64,000 nt of DNA from Chrysomallon squamiferum (Eukaryota > Mollusca > Gastropoda > Neomphalida > Peltospiridae). Location of the stretch: contig CM022673.1 in NCBI GenBank assembly GCA_012295275.1, positions 1,553,605-1,617,604 of the forward strand, read 5' to 3'. A model generated the notes under the pieces. The model made no database searches. It was not told the DNA's origin and saw nothing but the letters and a program-made list of their open reading frames with translations. Position numbers and translations under genes: made by a program. Shown here piece by piece: positions 11,163 to 39,468 of the stretch; positions within the stretch are counted from its first letter, which is position 1, and each line of letters starts with the position of its first letter.

Positions 11163-11247
11163 ATGAACGCGCTAATCAGAGCTAGCTCTTGTGAAGCACG
11201 TCTACGACGGACAGGCTTTCTGACAGGTCAGCGGTATTTTGTGTGCA
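11163..11247 (+). repeat. Short dispersed repeat, copy B
   Basis: Matches copy A over its whole length, including GTGAAGCACGTCTACGACGG and GGTATTTTGTGT, with a few substitutions. It lies 3' of receptor copy 2. Confidence 0.7.
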
Positions 11248-12149
11248 GTCCCTCGCCAGTCTGCTTTTAAATACAGTGTCATGCGTCACGCTTAACTGTT
11301 TGTCATTACTTAAAAGAGTTACGTCCCTTTCTATTTCTTCAAATTTAAAAAAAAAAAAATCGAAAACTGCACAAAACTAGCATTTATTTGATAAATTTAA
11401 CATTTACTGCACATACACATGATGTACATCAGAAAGGAGTTATGCCTAGACGTTTGGGCGAAAAGTCAATATTTTTTTTTTTTTTTAATTTTTTTTTTCT
11501 TTCGGGAGAAAAAGATATAGCCTATACTTAGTGTCGACACCTGTGCACATATGACATTCAGTCCTCCAGTCTTTCCTTTATTGTTAAAAGCTGCTTTACT
11601 AAGAAAGGTGATGACGCCGCAAAGTTTATTTCAAGACTTTTATCTGAAACAGTTTAACTAAACGAGTAACAGGAGTGATTGCAAATCTCACTGAAGTTTC
11701 GTAGATTCTCATTACTTTTATTAACTGCACTGTTCAGTTCACTACTGATACGTTATTTTCCAAAGCCTAAATTAATAACCATTATAATAATGATGATCAT
11801 TATTTCAAAAATATATACATAGATTTAAAAAACCACACACACACACACACACACACACAAATCTGTATGGTACGCACACTGAAAAATCAAGTGATGTATT
11901 ATTTAATGAAAAATGCATACGTTTTCATCAGTACCTGCATTATTATACACTATTCAAGTAACAGCTTTATTTATTTATTTTCGTAATGCTAATTAGCAAG
12001 ACAGACTGAACTTTCAGAAATTCTCTTTAACACTTCTCACACCCAGTGCCGTTTCTTCTTCAGATTTGTCAATCTTACGTTGCCGTTTTTTTTCTTTTTT
12101 TAAATTTAAGTCTTTGAGAGGGTGAGTGAAAAAAAAAAAAAAAAAAAAA

Positions 12150-12210
12150 CGTGCTAATCAGAGCGAGCTGTTCTGAAGCTCGTCTGCGACAGGCACGCGC
12201 TCTGTCGCAG
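12150..12210 (+). repeat. Short dispersed repeat, copy C (divergent, shorter)
   Basis: Begins with GTGCTAATCAGAGC directly after a run of about 20 A, and keeps GAAGCTCGTCTGCGACAGGC before diverging. It is the most diverged of the three copies. Confidence 0.6.
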
Positions 12211-12548
12211 AAATTTGCCGCCTTTTTTCCCCTCGTGCGCTTATACAGACGATTATTCTGGAATTTTTCATTTTTTTATTTTTTTTATATATATCGTCAA
12301 GTAAAAATGTTTTCCATGTTGTTGGAATTTCAGCGTGGATGTGGCAGTCACACGTGGAATTACAAATTTCTTTCGAAGCATTGTAATTCACGCCGTGTAA
12401 GCAGCTAGGAATAAAAACTGAATTTTACTGAACGCGTATAATCTTCCTCAGAATTGAAAAAAAATGTGTCAACATTTATTATTGTTTTTTGTTTTGTTTC
12501 TTTGTTTGGATTTTTTAATTTTCTGCTCCATAATGTATAAGATAAAAC

Positions 12549-12737
<189 letters not shown>

Positions 12738-13039
12738 CTCCCACACACACACATACAGGCACACACAGACACAAACGTATACAGAAACACGCAAAGCAAA
12801 AAATGAAAATATATTATCTAAATAAATAATGAAATATATAAATATAACAAATATCTAGTAAAAAGTTAATAAATCAATCTCTTAATATCAATTCAGACAT
12901 AAACAAAATAAACAAAGAAACAGTTAAATAAGAGCTGATTGTCATTTACCTGATCAGCAGCGTCTTCTTACAGCTTGCTTCATTTCTTTGTGCAGTATCG
13001 TCGAGAACACAAAAGACATAACGCCATATTTGTATTTAA

Positions 13040-13210
13040 TCTACTCACTCGTGTGTTTACAACTCATGTCTTCATTCAGTCTACCCAATCTCGTTTGTTT
13101 ACAACTCGGGTTTTCATTCAGTCTACCCAATCTCGTTTGTTTACAACTCGGGTTTTCATTCAATCTACCCAATCTCGTTTGTTTACAACTCGGGTTTTCA
13201 TTTAATCTAT
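13040..13210 (+). repeat. 42-bp tandem array, about 4 copies
   Basis: Three nearly identical 42-bp units (from 13080, 13122 and 13164) contain ACAACTCGGGTTTTCATTC; a more diverged copy precedes them from 13040. Because 42 is a multiple of three, short frames stay open on both strands. I see no sign that they are coding. Confidence 0.9.
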
Positions 13211-14076
13211 TTGAAGTCAGAAAGAACAAAGAAAAATTTAACATTTGAATAGTTTTGCAAGTTTAAAAACCAGATCACTTTTATAATAACAAAATATTTC
13301 GATCGGCCAATTTAGGTCGGAAATATTCAAAACTTAAAATATTTTTACAACATTCTTGCAATTTCGAGTTTCTACTTAAGATTTTGTGGAAGAAAAAAAT
13401 AAAAGAGCAGAAACCGCCCCCCCCCGGCACAGTGGATATTTCTGCATTTTTAAGTCAAAATATGTGTACGTGTACACACAAACGCACACACGTATATATA
13501 TGTGTGTGTAAATATAAGTTACTCTCTGTTTACGAATGTATATTCGATTCTTGTCTTACGAATAAATGTAAGAATTCGTTTAAAGAATTTAAGATAGTAA
13601 CTGATTAAATATCTACCTATTTTGTTTCATTAATGGTAATGTTAATATATGTATAACTAATGAAATAACATTATGTATATAAATATATACTATATACGAT
13701 TTCAAATGAGTTATCTGAAGTACATTAACAGTTTAAAGAAATTTCGTAGCTTTGTTTTATGAACGATGGGTGTGTAATTGTGTATTTGTGTGTGTGTGTG
13801 GGTGTGTGTGTGGGTGTGTGTGTGTGTGCGCGCGCGCGCGCTCGCACAATAATATAAATACGTTTCAGCATTAAACTTTCTAATCACATACTTAGCACAT
13901 TCACGAATCATCCTTAGTTTGGAATTTAGGTGCATAGACGCATTAAAGCGAAACTCTCCTTATAACAGATATAACAAACTTTGATGATATTGAATATATT
14001 TATTTCACAGGAATTCATAACATTTCCAGTTAATTTATAGAGCAAAATATGGAGACAATCCAATGATTTCATTTGC

Positions 14077-14216
<140 letters not shown>

Positions 14217-14894
14217 ACGTTATTTTAAAGAAATATAATTATGTGTTTAGGACGGAAAAAATACGGTTAGAGTATACGCAATGTGGTACCCTTAACCCGC
14301 CTATTAAATGTATGTTTCCTTGTCACTGTTTAATTTTTCTTTTTTAAATATATATTAGTTTAGTATTAACCTGAAACAACAGATCATAAATGCACGTCAG
14401 AGAAATCTGAATTATTTCAATTTTAAAGAAAGAAAAAGAAAATCAATTCAAATATATTATGAAGAGGCCATAAATAAGCAATATGTATTTGAAATAATAA
14501 TATTATTAATAACAACAATGACTACAGCAACAACAACAACAACAACAATACAACAAAAACAATAATAATAAAATATATATTTCATATAGTTATTTGATAT
14601 GAGATTAAATATCTGCATGATTATTTAAAAAAAATAATAATAATACAATATTTATATCATATATTATAACTTGTAACAATATCATGCTTCTGAATAAAAT
14701 AAAATAAAATAACTCACTACATAAAAAAAAAAAAAAAAAAAAGGATTTACGTAATTAGAAGAAAACGACCGTTCTAACAGAAAATTACGTCATGTCGTTG
14801 ATTCGCCTTTGATCAATTTTTAAACGTCGACTGATTGAGAAGGAATAGCTCTACACAAGGCAATAGAGAGGTACATTTAAAAAAAAAAAAAAAT

Positions 14895-15012
14895 GTATCC
14901 GTATGTGCAACTTCACACAATCTTAGATGAATATATATATATATTTATATATATATATATATTATTGACTATTTTTTCATCTAAGATTGTGTGAAGTTGC
15001 ACATACAGATAT
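14895..15012. repeat. Fold-back inverted repeat with AT loop
   Basis: The left arm (14895-14930) and right arm (14977-15012) are near-perfect reverse complements over about 36 bases; the core is GTGCAACTTCACACAATCTT. They flank a ~46-base (AT)n-rich loop. An A-run precedes and a T-rich run follows. It looks like a small MITE or a cruciform-prone palindrome; no target-site duplication is certain. Confidence 0.85.
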
Positions 15013-15245
15013 TTTTCTTAAAATTTATTTATTTATTTAATTTTATTTAATTCTATTTTTTTTAATTATTTTTTTTTAGTTTGCGTAACGTAAATAAAAT
15101 GTGGCTTGAGATGTTTGTGTTGAGCTAAGAAAAACAGGTAAAATATCGCTTCTCTATTCTGTTTTTGTAAGAAAAATAATCATTTATTGAAACCATGACG
15201 TAAACTGATATTCATAAGAAGTAGTTATCAAACAATTAAGTAATA

Positions 15246-15281
<36 letters not shown>

Positions 15282-15720
15282 ACAAGCGACAAAACGTAAG
15301 TTAGAAAGAAACAAGAATAAGTTGATTTAATACAAATATGGCGTATTCAACAAATTATCTGCTTCGTTTCCTACTTCTGTCAGTCACGTGACTTCATCTA
15401 CGCTGCATCCATGCTTCTTCACGGAATTGTCGTTTTATTTTCATCCTTTATTATTAGAAAAAAAAAAAGGCTGGTCTGTCTGCAGGGAGAATGGCAAAAT
15501 TTCGAATGTATTTAAATTATTTCAGTGAAAAAACCTCTCGAAATTTTTCAGGTGTAGAGAAAAGAAGTTTCCATTTTATTTATTTTCCCTAAAGAAAACA
15601 TCAGCATCGGAGTTGTGAAAGCGTCATGATATATGGCAAACGTGTCTTCACTTCTGGTAAAACATCTTAACTGAAAGGAAAGAGATAGTAGTAGTAGTAA
15701 TAATAATGATGATGATGATG

Positions 15721-15761
<41 letters not shown>

Positions 15762-15801
15762 GATAATAATAATAACAACAACAACAACAACAAGGAAAAC
15801 G

Positions 15802-15832
<31 letters not shown>

Positions 15833-17804
15833 TAATAATAATTAAAAAAAAGTTAATTCCATTGTATACATAAAAATTAATCATAGATTACAGAGAGAAA
15901 AAAAAAATATTTAAATTAATAATGGTATTTCTGATTGCAGAAGTTAAAAGAAAATTTAGTATATAATTTGTCTGCAGTGAATTTGTTCAGGCTGTGTGAA
16001 AATACAGTATTAGTTACAGGTTCAAAGTGCTTTCTGTTGTTGTTCTGGTCATGAACTCCAGGAGAGTGTTCTGTCGTAATTTTTCCCGTTCCAGTTTCTT
16101 TCCGTTTGGTATCATTCTAAATCACTCATACCATACATTATTATATCCATATCGTTATCACGTGCAGAGTCGCGTGGTACACCGTGTCAAGGTCGTGTTG
16201 TGTCTACCACGTCATACAATATCATACCACTTTACGTGAGGTAATTATCATATCATGTGATTTGTTATAATTATATATACTGCAACGTGTCTCTGTCGTA
16301 TATTAAGTATCGTACAGTATCTGTTTGCATTGAACTGAGCTGCATCGTTCCATGCCGCAATACCTCGTATCAGTTCGTATTATACAATACGTGAAATTAT
16401 CTAATTACGCCACTCGCTGATTTTTGTTTTCTTCTTCGGCGTGTTTTAATGACCTGCTAACTGATTGGCAAACAAAATCTTATGCCCGTTGAAACGCAGA
16501 TTAGCGCCTCTCCCCCCTCCCCGCCCCACCCACTCTTTTTTTATCACTGAAAAGAAAGAAGCTGCTGAAATACGTTAGAAAGTTTAAAACTGACGATTAA
16601 GCTATTTACGCTCTAAAACTATTGAACGGACGAGGCAGGAGTCATTGGCCAACCGTAATTTGTCTAATGGAAAGAGAACAGCGAAAAGGAAATCGTATAG
16701 CAAAAATAATTTCTGATTAATCTTTTCTTTTGTTGCCTTTTTTCTCTCTCTCTATCTTTCTCTTTCTTCTTTTGTTAAAGACTGCGCGAAAAGACTTCAG
16801 TAATTAGCGAAGGTGTTTGACCGATCAGGTGCAGAATGTTCTTCATGGTTCGAATGTTTCTTACGAAATGTTTCCCTTAGTGCAGTTTCTTGTTTGACGA
16901 TTTAAGTAAGAAATATATTTTAAGAAAAAAAAAAAAAAAAATCATTTTTAGACGTCTATAAATCGTTGCCGCTGTATCAACGTTTGTAAAAATTGTTCAC
17001 TGAAGTTATGAAAGTATAATTTTTTATTTTATTTTTATTTTTTTTTTTTTTTTATGTTATAATAATAATAACAGTAGTAGTAATAAATAAAATATTTTCA
17101 AGTTATTGTTTTCGAGTACAGTTAAATGTAACTGAATGATCTTAGCAGTATCTTTCAGTGCTTTATACAGTCATTTCTTGTTTCTCTGAAATTAGGCTGC
17201 TCTGCTTCCAAGCTCATCGTGTATGTGTTCAGTTACGGGAAAAATGCTGATGATAAATATCACTTTGTATTACGTATTAAAGTGATACACAAGAAAGAAT
17301 GCAGGACACATCGACATAATTTCAAGATGACTGATGCAGACCACATGGGAAATATAGGAGAGAAACAGTCTCGACTCTAAAGGAAAACCAGCGAAACGAT
17401 GCAAGGATGAACTGGGTGAGTATTTTAACAGAGCAGTCTGACTGGAAACAGGGAACTGAGGAAATAAAATACTGATCGGGACATTATGGCTGCAGAATGA
17501 TTATGATGATGATGTTGATGAAAATAAAAATAAATCCCATCTAATATTATTACACTTGTTTTAAGCTTCTTTGTTTAAATGTAAAACGGCATTATAATCT
17601 GAGAAAGTATTCGGTTAAAGCCTTTTAAATGCCAAACGTTTCACAATTAATTAAAATAACATACTTTAGAATTTAAATTGATGTAATGCTAAAATTGGAT
17701 TTCAGGAATCATTGACCAGTATTAATATCAAACCTTGTTCAGTTTGAATATCAGAATATCAAAACAATTTAGTCTCTTTTTTCTCTTCCTTTTTTTAAAT
17801 AACA

Positions 17805-17975
17805 CAACACGTCAGATCATTTTGTTCTGTGTAGTTAACACCAGATGTCATAAAACCTTGTTTTATATTGTTAATACCACGATATAAAATCTTGTACACT
17901 GTCATTATCACCTCAAAAAACCGTATCAGGTATTGTTAATTTCATGTCCGAAAATCTTGTTAATACCAAAGATCA
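17805..17975 (+). repeat. Degenerate tandem sequence
   Basis: Four or so imperfect copies of a ~35-45 base motif with the words AATCTTGT and TTGTTAATACCA. The period is irregular. Confidence 0.4.
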
Positions 17976-18157
17976 GTTCTCTTACATTCACGAAATGCTT
18001 CGATAAGCGAGTAAAAACAAAATACAGAAATTCAGGAAACGTAGTTGAAAGGAAAATGCGGACTGTTTTTAAACAAATACAAAAAAGTATAACTGAAGAC
18101 GACTGCAAAAAAAAATATAAAAAAAACGGAGAAAGAACGAAGTACGGGTTTACTTAC

Positions 18158-18494
18158 TTTTCGTATCCTGAACACATCTCGCTCGTCCTTGGAGCAGCGC
18201 GAGGAGAGGATGGATTTCTTGCGGTCCCGGGAGACACTGGTGTCCCGCGCCACATCTCCCGCGCGTGAGACCGCACAGCTCTCCCTCCAGTCGCGCGCAC
18301 ACGGGACAGCAGCCGCAGATTCCCGTCTCCAGCACGAGCTCGCACGACCCCGCGGGAAAGTCACACGCCCGGACGTCGCACGGGATGCAGTTGAAGAGTT
18401 TCTGGAGGTATTTTCGATTGTTCTTAATTCCGTGCACGTTGCAGGCGAGGAACACGAGTGCGACAAAGAACAACGCACGGACAGTTGGAGGCAT
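18158..18494 (-). CDS. IGFBP N-domain secreted protein, copy 2, first coding exon
   Basis: The exon encodes a small secreted protein with the IGFBP N-terminal fold. The signal peptide (RALFFVALVFLACNVHG) is followed by IKNNRKYLQKLFN, then 12 cysteines in the family order: CIPC, three spaced Cys, CGCCPVC, ELCG, GRC, HQC and ARC. Insulin-like-peptide binding is known for vertebrate IGFBPs; whether this single-domain protein binds such peptides is inference. The frame reads to a stop seven codons past the last Cys, but a perfect donor (A|GTAAGT, first intronic base 18157) lies just before it, so a short 3' exon is likely and was not found. Intact counterpart of the broken copy at 3067-3419, convergent with the receptor at 8818-10365. 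Confidence 0.85.
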
Positions 18495-18651
18495 CGTACA
18501 GTAGAGTTCACTTATCTTGCTTATTTTCGAAACCTATTTTATTGCTGAGAGCCTTCGGAAAATGAACATAGGAAAGTTTTTTGAAATGTTCTTTGCCGTC
18601 GTGATCCGAGTCAGGAATTCAGAGACGACTGTTGAATCTGAGTTTGACTGC

Positions 18652-18738
18652 AGAGATCTACCTAACGGTGACACCTGTCAGTTAACACGGGCATGTCTGT
18701 CCTTCTCGTTCTGTCTTTGCTTCTCTACGAATACTCAC
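18652..18738 (-). promoter_or_regulatory. Conserved block upstream of IGFBP-type copy 2
   Basis: Counterpart of 3568-3655; shares GGTGACACCTG, CAGTTAACA and CGAATACTC in the same order at a similar distance from the start codon. Confidence 0.5.
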
Positions 18739-19012
18739 TTGTTTCACATGGTGGGTGGCGCCAAGCAGGGTTAGATCGATAGCTCTCATGTTGAGATCCG
18801 TTTTCTAAATTAGTGAGATGAAAGTCTCTTTCATCTATGCCTTCATTTCTATTTTTACCACACACACACACATACACACACACACGCACACACATACACA
18901 GCGTGACCCTGATGTCATCTAAACACAAGTGGAAGAAGACACGCATGCGGAGAACTCCAAATCCAAATCATTATCACGTCATCTTTAACAAACGTGAAAT
19001 AATAATAACAAT

Positions 19013-19027
19013 AACAATAACAATAAC

Positions 19028-19066
<39 letters not shown>

Positions 19067-19230
19067 AATAAATAAATAAATAAATTAATTAAAAATATAT
19101 AAAAATAGAAATAGAACAGATAAAAATAATATATATAAAATAATAATAATAATAATAGTAACAAAATAAATATATAAATTTAAAAAAAATATAAAAATAA
19201 AAATAAAACAGATAAAAATAATATATATAA

Positions 19231-19294
<64 letters not shown>

Positions 19295-19296
19295 TA
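19013..19296 (+). repeat. (AAT)n / (AAAT)n microsatellite block
   Basis: Two long AAT runs (about 19025-19058 and 19211-19294) are separated by AAAT/AAAAT sequence. Confidence 0.95.
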
Positions 19297-19629
19297 ATTA
19301 AATAAATAGTTCTGGAAACTGTGTTACTAATTACTGAAGAAAATTAACTCTATAAATTGTAACTGGAGGTTCGAAACAGCGTCCTTGAGTTGCTAAATCT
19401 CTTCAGCATCCGCGTTTTTTCTTGGGTCCCACTAAGGCTTTCTAGTCTCCAGCCCCGGGACCCATAGCCGCCCCTGGAAACCATACTGGAAGCTAAATCT
19501 GTGCTTCTTAAACTATTTATCTTAAGTTCCTTTGTCTTTAGTAATTTTTATCTTACTGTGTGCGTAATTTTATAGACTATGTATAATTTATATAGATTAT
19601 CGATAATTTATTTTGTCACATAAGATATA

Positions 19630-19664
<35 letters not shown>

Positions 19665-20930
19665 TATTTTTGTTTTAAATAATAATAAAATAAAATAAAA
19701 TAAAATAAATATATTAAGTATTCTTAGAATTTATAATTATATTATTAAAAACAACCGCACTACTGTCCTTTTTTTTTGTTCTTTAAAAAAGGAAAGAAAC
19801 AAAGAAAGAAAGAAGAAAAAAAAGAGAACAAAATCTGAATAAATTATTCCTCCACCCGTTTCTATTTTTGTTCACGTGAGAATAATTTCGTTTACCATTT
19901 TAAGAAGCACCGACTTTTCTTGTTTCCGCTCATGGACGAGGTCAAGCTAATTAATTATCGGCGCCAGCTGATGTGTGAATGAAACATGAAACACTCCTAT
20001 TGTGATAAAACGACGGAAGACCAAACCCAGAGGTGACCCAAAAGACGAAAACAGATCATTTTGCGCATACCTACCTCACCGGACGTAGCGTCACTCAGGA
20101 AGTAATGAAATACAGCCCACATGCATCACGGTGTATGCTATTGTTCAGAAACCGAAGAGTGAATAATTATCAAAAATATCTTTTTCACTTTGTCGCGTTT
20201 TCTTAGGCTGTCATTCAACACGAATGATGGCGCGAATTGTTCTGTTGGTCTACAACATTCTAACTTTCCTGATTTTTTTTTTTTTTTTTTTTCATTTCAT
20301 TTTATTCCACCAACCTTTTATTTTTCTTTCCTTCTTTCTTTTATTGATTTATTATTATTATTTTTATTATATTATAATTGTCATCATCATCATCAGATTC
20401 AACATTTAAACAATTTTTAATTGTATTTAAAATTATTTTATTTTTCTATCTGTGGTGTTTAAGATTACGAGATGGTAAGTTTAGACAGCACTATTTAGAT
20501 AGTGAATTTTACTCTGATTATTAAGCAGTAGTAATATGAATTCAGTAGTATAACGATTATTTAACTTGTAACATTTCGGATAGAAATATTGTGGTATGCA
20601 GTGGTTTTACTGAAAACAAGGAAACAAATTGCTGATGTAACAGTTATGTGGTTATTATAGAGCAGATTTTCAGAGATAATAATGAAATGACTACGAACAA
20701 ATTTGCTAATCTAAATTTCATTTAGAAACTCTTGTTAATTCTGTTTGAAAATGCACTAAAGAACTGTGTGCCATTCCAAAATCTTCAAGAGCAAAAGATA
20801 TTAAAAGAAATACTTTTTTTTTTTTTCTTTTTCTATGATTTTGTTTTGTTTATAAAGTAACAACTACTGTCCTGAAAAAAAAAAAAGTACAGGAAATTTA
20901 AAGACATTATGAGAGGGAGGGAGGGAGGGA

Positions 20931-20937
20931 GAGGGGG

Positions 20938-21014
<77 letters not shown>
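20931..21014 (+). repeat. (AG)n microsatellite with GGGA/GGGG lead-in
   Basis: A G-rich segment (GGGAGGGAGGGAGAGGGGGGGG) leads into about 36 AG units. The G-runs could form a quadruplex; that is inference. Confidence 0.95.
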
Positions 21015-21099
21015 GATTTGTATATATCGAAAAGCACAAAGGTAAAAAATAATAACAAACATTAGAATTAATATATGTATGTATATATGTGTGTGTGTG

Positions 21100-21130
<31 letters not shown>

Positions 21131-21680
21131 TTTTTCCTTTTCACGTAGAAAACTATTTTTTATTTCATATCATGCAAAACAATACCAGCAATGAACAAAT
21201 ATGATAATACACCAGTATCTGTATAGATCACAGTAAAAATAAAAAAATAAAAATAAAAAAATACTTTACTACTAAGTACAATTAAAATATTCTGACTTCA
21301 AAATATAAAATACAAAACAAAATATTTTAAAACCCTAACTTTACCATTTCACCCAAATACCTCCCCCCCCCTTCTCGTGTCTCATTCACGTTGCGAAATT
21401 ATCCCCCTTTCTCTTTCGGCTTTGGCACAATTTTTTGTTATTTTTCAAGGAATCAAATCATATAACATCTACTTCAAGTTCAGTAGGATCAAACGATTGA
21501 TCCTCATTCAGGAATTGTTTATCTGCTTTTCGGTTTTGATATTTAAAAACATTTTTTTTTTTTTTTTTTTTAAATTCATTTCCACATAAAATAAAAAATA
21601 AAAATCTCTGGAATATGAAAAAAAAAAAAAAAAAATGTATATCGTGAGATCTTTGCTTCTGACACTTCTTGTGTATTTAG

Positions 21681-21686
21681 TTTATT
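21681..21686 (-). promoter_or_regulatory. Candidate poly(A) signal for the CNBD gene
   Basis: AATAAA on the minus strand about 75 bases after the TAA at 21759-21761, supporting that stop as the distal gene end. Confidence 0.5.
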
Positions 21687-21758
21687 TAAAAATGAATAAA
21701 TAAATAAATAATAATAATAATAAAAGAAGAAGAAAGGGGATGTAAGGACAATGCAATG

Positions 21759-37894
<16,136 letters not shown>

Positions 37895-38008
37895 TCCAGT
37901 TTGAAAACAAAAAATGAGAAGAAAATGAGACAGCAGATGCAATAATGAAAGCCCTCTTGTTTTATCGAAGTTAATAAATAAGTTGAAAATGTTGGAACTT
38001 TGTATTGC

Positions 38009-38027
38009 GTGTTGACGTGGTCAACAC
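38009..38027. promoter_or_regulatory. Palindrome resembling an RFX X-box, upstream of the CNBD gene
   Basis: GTGTTGAC-GTG-GTCAACAC has perfect 8-base arms and lies 115 bases upstream of the first ATG (37894). It differs from the X-box consensus (GTNRCC-spacer-RGNAAC) at one base in each half-site. RFX control of ciliary/flagellar genes is established; its use here is inference. It could also be a CRE-like or chance palindrome. Confidence 0.35.
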
Positions 38028-39414
38028 AAAAGTCAGGAGTCAATCGATACGTTTATGTCCCATCTGTTCCATTAAAAAGTGTTTTCTATGGTTCATATTT
38101 TATCGCAGTTTCTTGACCTTTATTGTCTGAGTGATTGGCCCAACGTAGACCCGACCCGCCAAAGTGCGCGCGACGCTAGCGATCATTTGGCGTGACGTAT
38201 TCGTAGACAAATTCCTACGTGTCATACACATGCAACAATGTTAATAAACTGGCAAATTAGCGATTCGTGGTTACCATCAATTAATGCCCCTTGTTTCCTT
38301 TTGTTATTTACTTCGGTTATTTTCTCACTTTTATTATTTCTTTCTTTTTTTTTTTTTTTTTTTATTATTATTTCTTTTCTAATTCTTTTTTTTTTTCTAT
38401 TTTATTCTTTTTTTTTGTTTGTTTATTGTTATTTATTTTATCCTTTTGATTATAGTTATTAAATAACACTGACCGCAACCACAAATAGTAAATAAATGAA
38501 AAAAAAATAAAATAAAAAAAAGTAAAAAAAATAAAAAACATAAAAAAATAAAATTTGAATAGAAAAGAAAAAAGAAGAAAAGATAGAAAATATTGAAATT
38601 ATTATTTTATTTTGTTTTTATTATTTATTATATTTAATTTATTTATTTTAATTTTATTTGTTTTATTCGAGTTTATTTTATTTATTTATTATAAATAATA
38701 ATTAAATTATATAATAACTTAATAAAAACTTCGTAACAATATTGCCCAAGTCAGCATAACTGCACTCAGTGGCAGTCAGAAAAAGAAGAAAGGAAAAATT
38801 CGCATGCGCGTGCACGTTACATAACACATTTTCATTCTCCAAGATAATTCTGAGTATAGCATCAAATTCATAGTCAACCTATTATTATCAGTGTGCTGTT
38901 TGTTAGATATTATTTTATTATAAACTCTTATTTCACTGCTGAAAATAAATAGATAGACAGACAAATAAATAAATAAATAAATAAATGCAACCTCGTAAAT
39001 TCCATTTTTATATTCGAGACGTTCGGAACTTTTCGGCTGATTCCGGCGTTATAGTTTTTACGTTACTTAAAGCATATGTTATCACTCGATGTATTTCGAG
39101 TGTTAGTCGATAATTTTACCATTACTGGTGAGTGTGCGCAGATGTGAAATAATTACATTGTTGATACAGTGTAAATGAAAGAATGGTTTTATGTGGCAAT
39201 AATGCAGAAAACACGAATCACGAATTTCTAAGACAAACAACAACAACAACAACAAAAGTAATACATAAAAAAATAAAATGGAGAAAAGAACAACGCCATA
39301 AAGTTGTTAGCTGGCCATGTTCACACTAAATGACTTACACTAACCTAAACATCGTCATATCTGAAGACATTATAATCTGGCTGCCAAGACTTTGATCTAA
39401 ACAAAACATTTCCA

Positions 39415-39468
<54 letters not shown>

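Larger units (their letters stand above)
18775..21680. other. Intergenic region, simple-repeat rich
   Basis: No gene supported. It contains CA-rich sequence at 18860-18900, long (AAT)n/(AAAT)n at 19000-19300, a less AT-rich patch at 19370-19500 that may be an old repeat remnant, A-runs at 19633-19662, (AG)n at 20941-21013 next to GGGA repeats, and a TATA/CACA tract at 21070-21130. Confidence 0.5.

Noticed and set aside
13040-13210. CRISPR-like array
   Set aside because: Units are contiguous with no unique spacers and the context is an animal genome; it is a plain tandem repeat.
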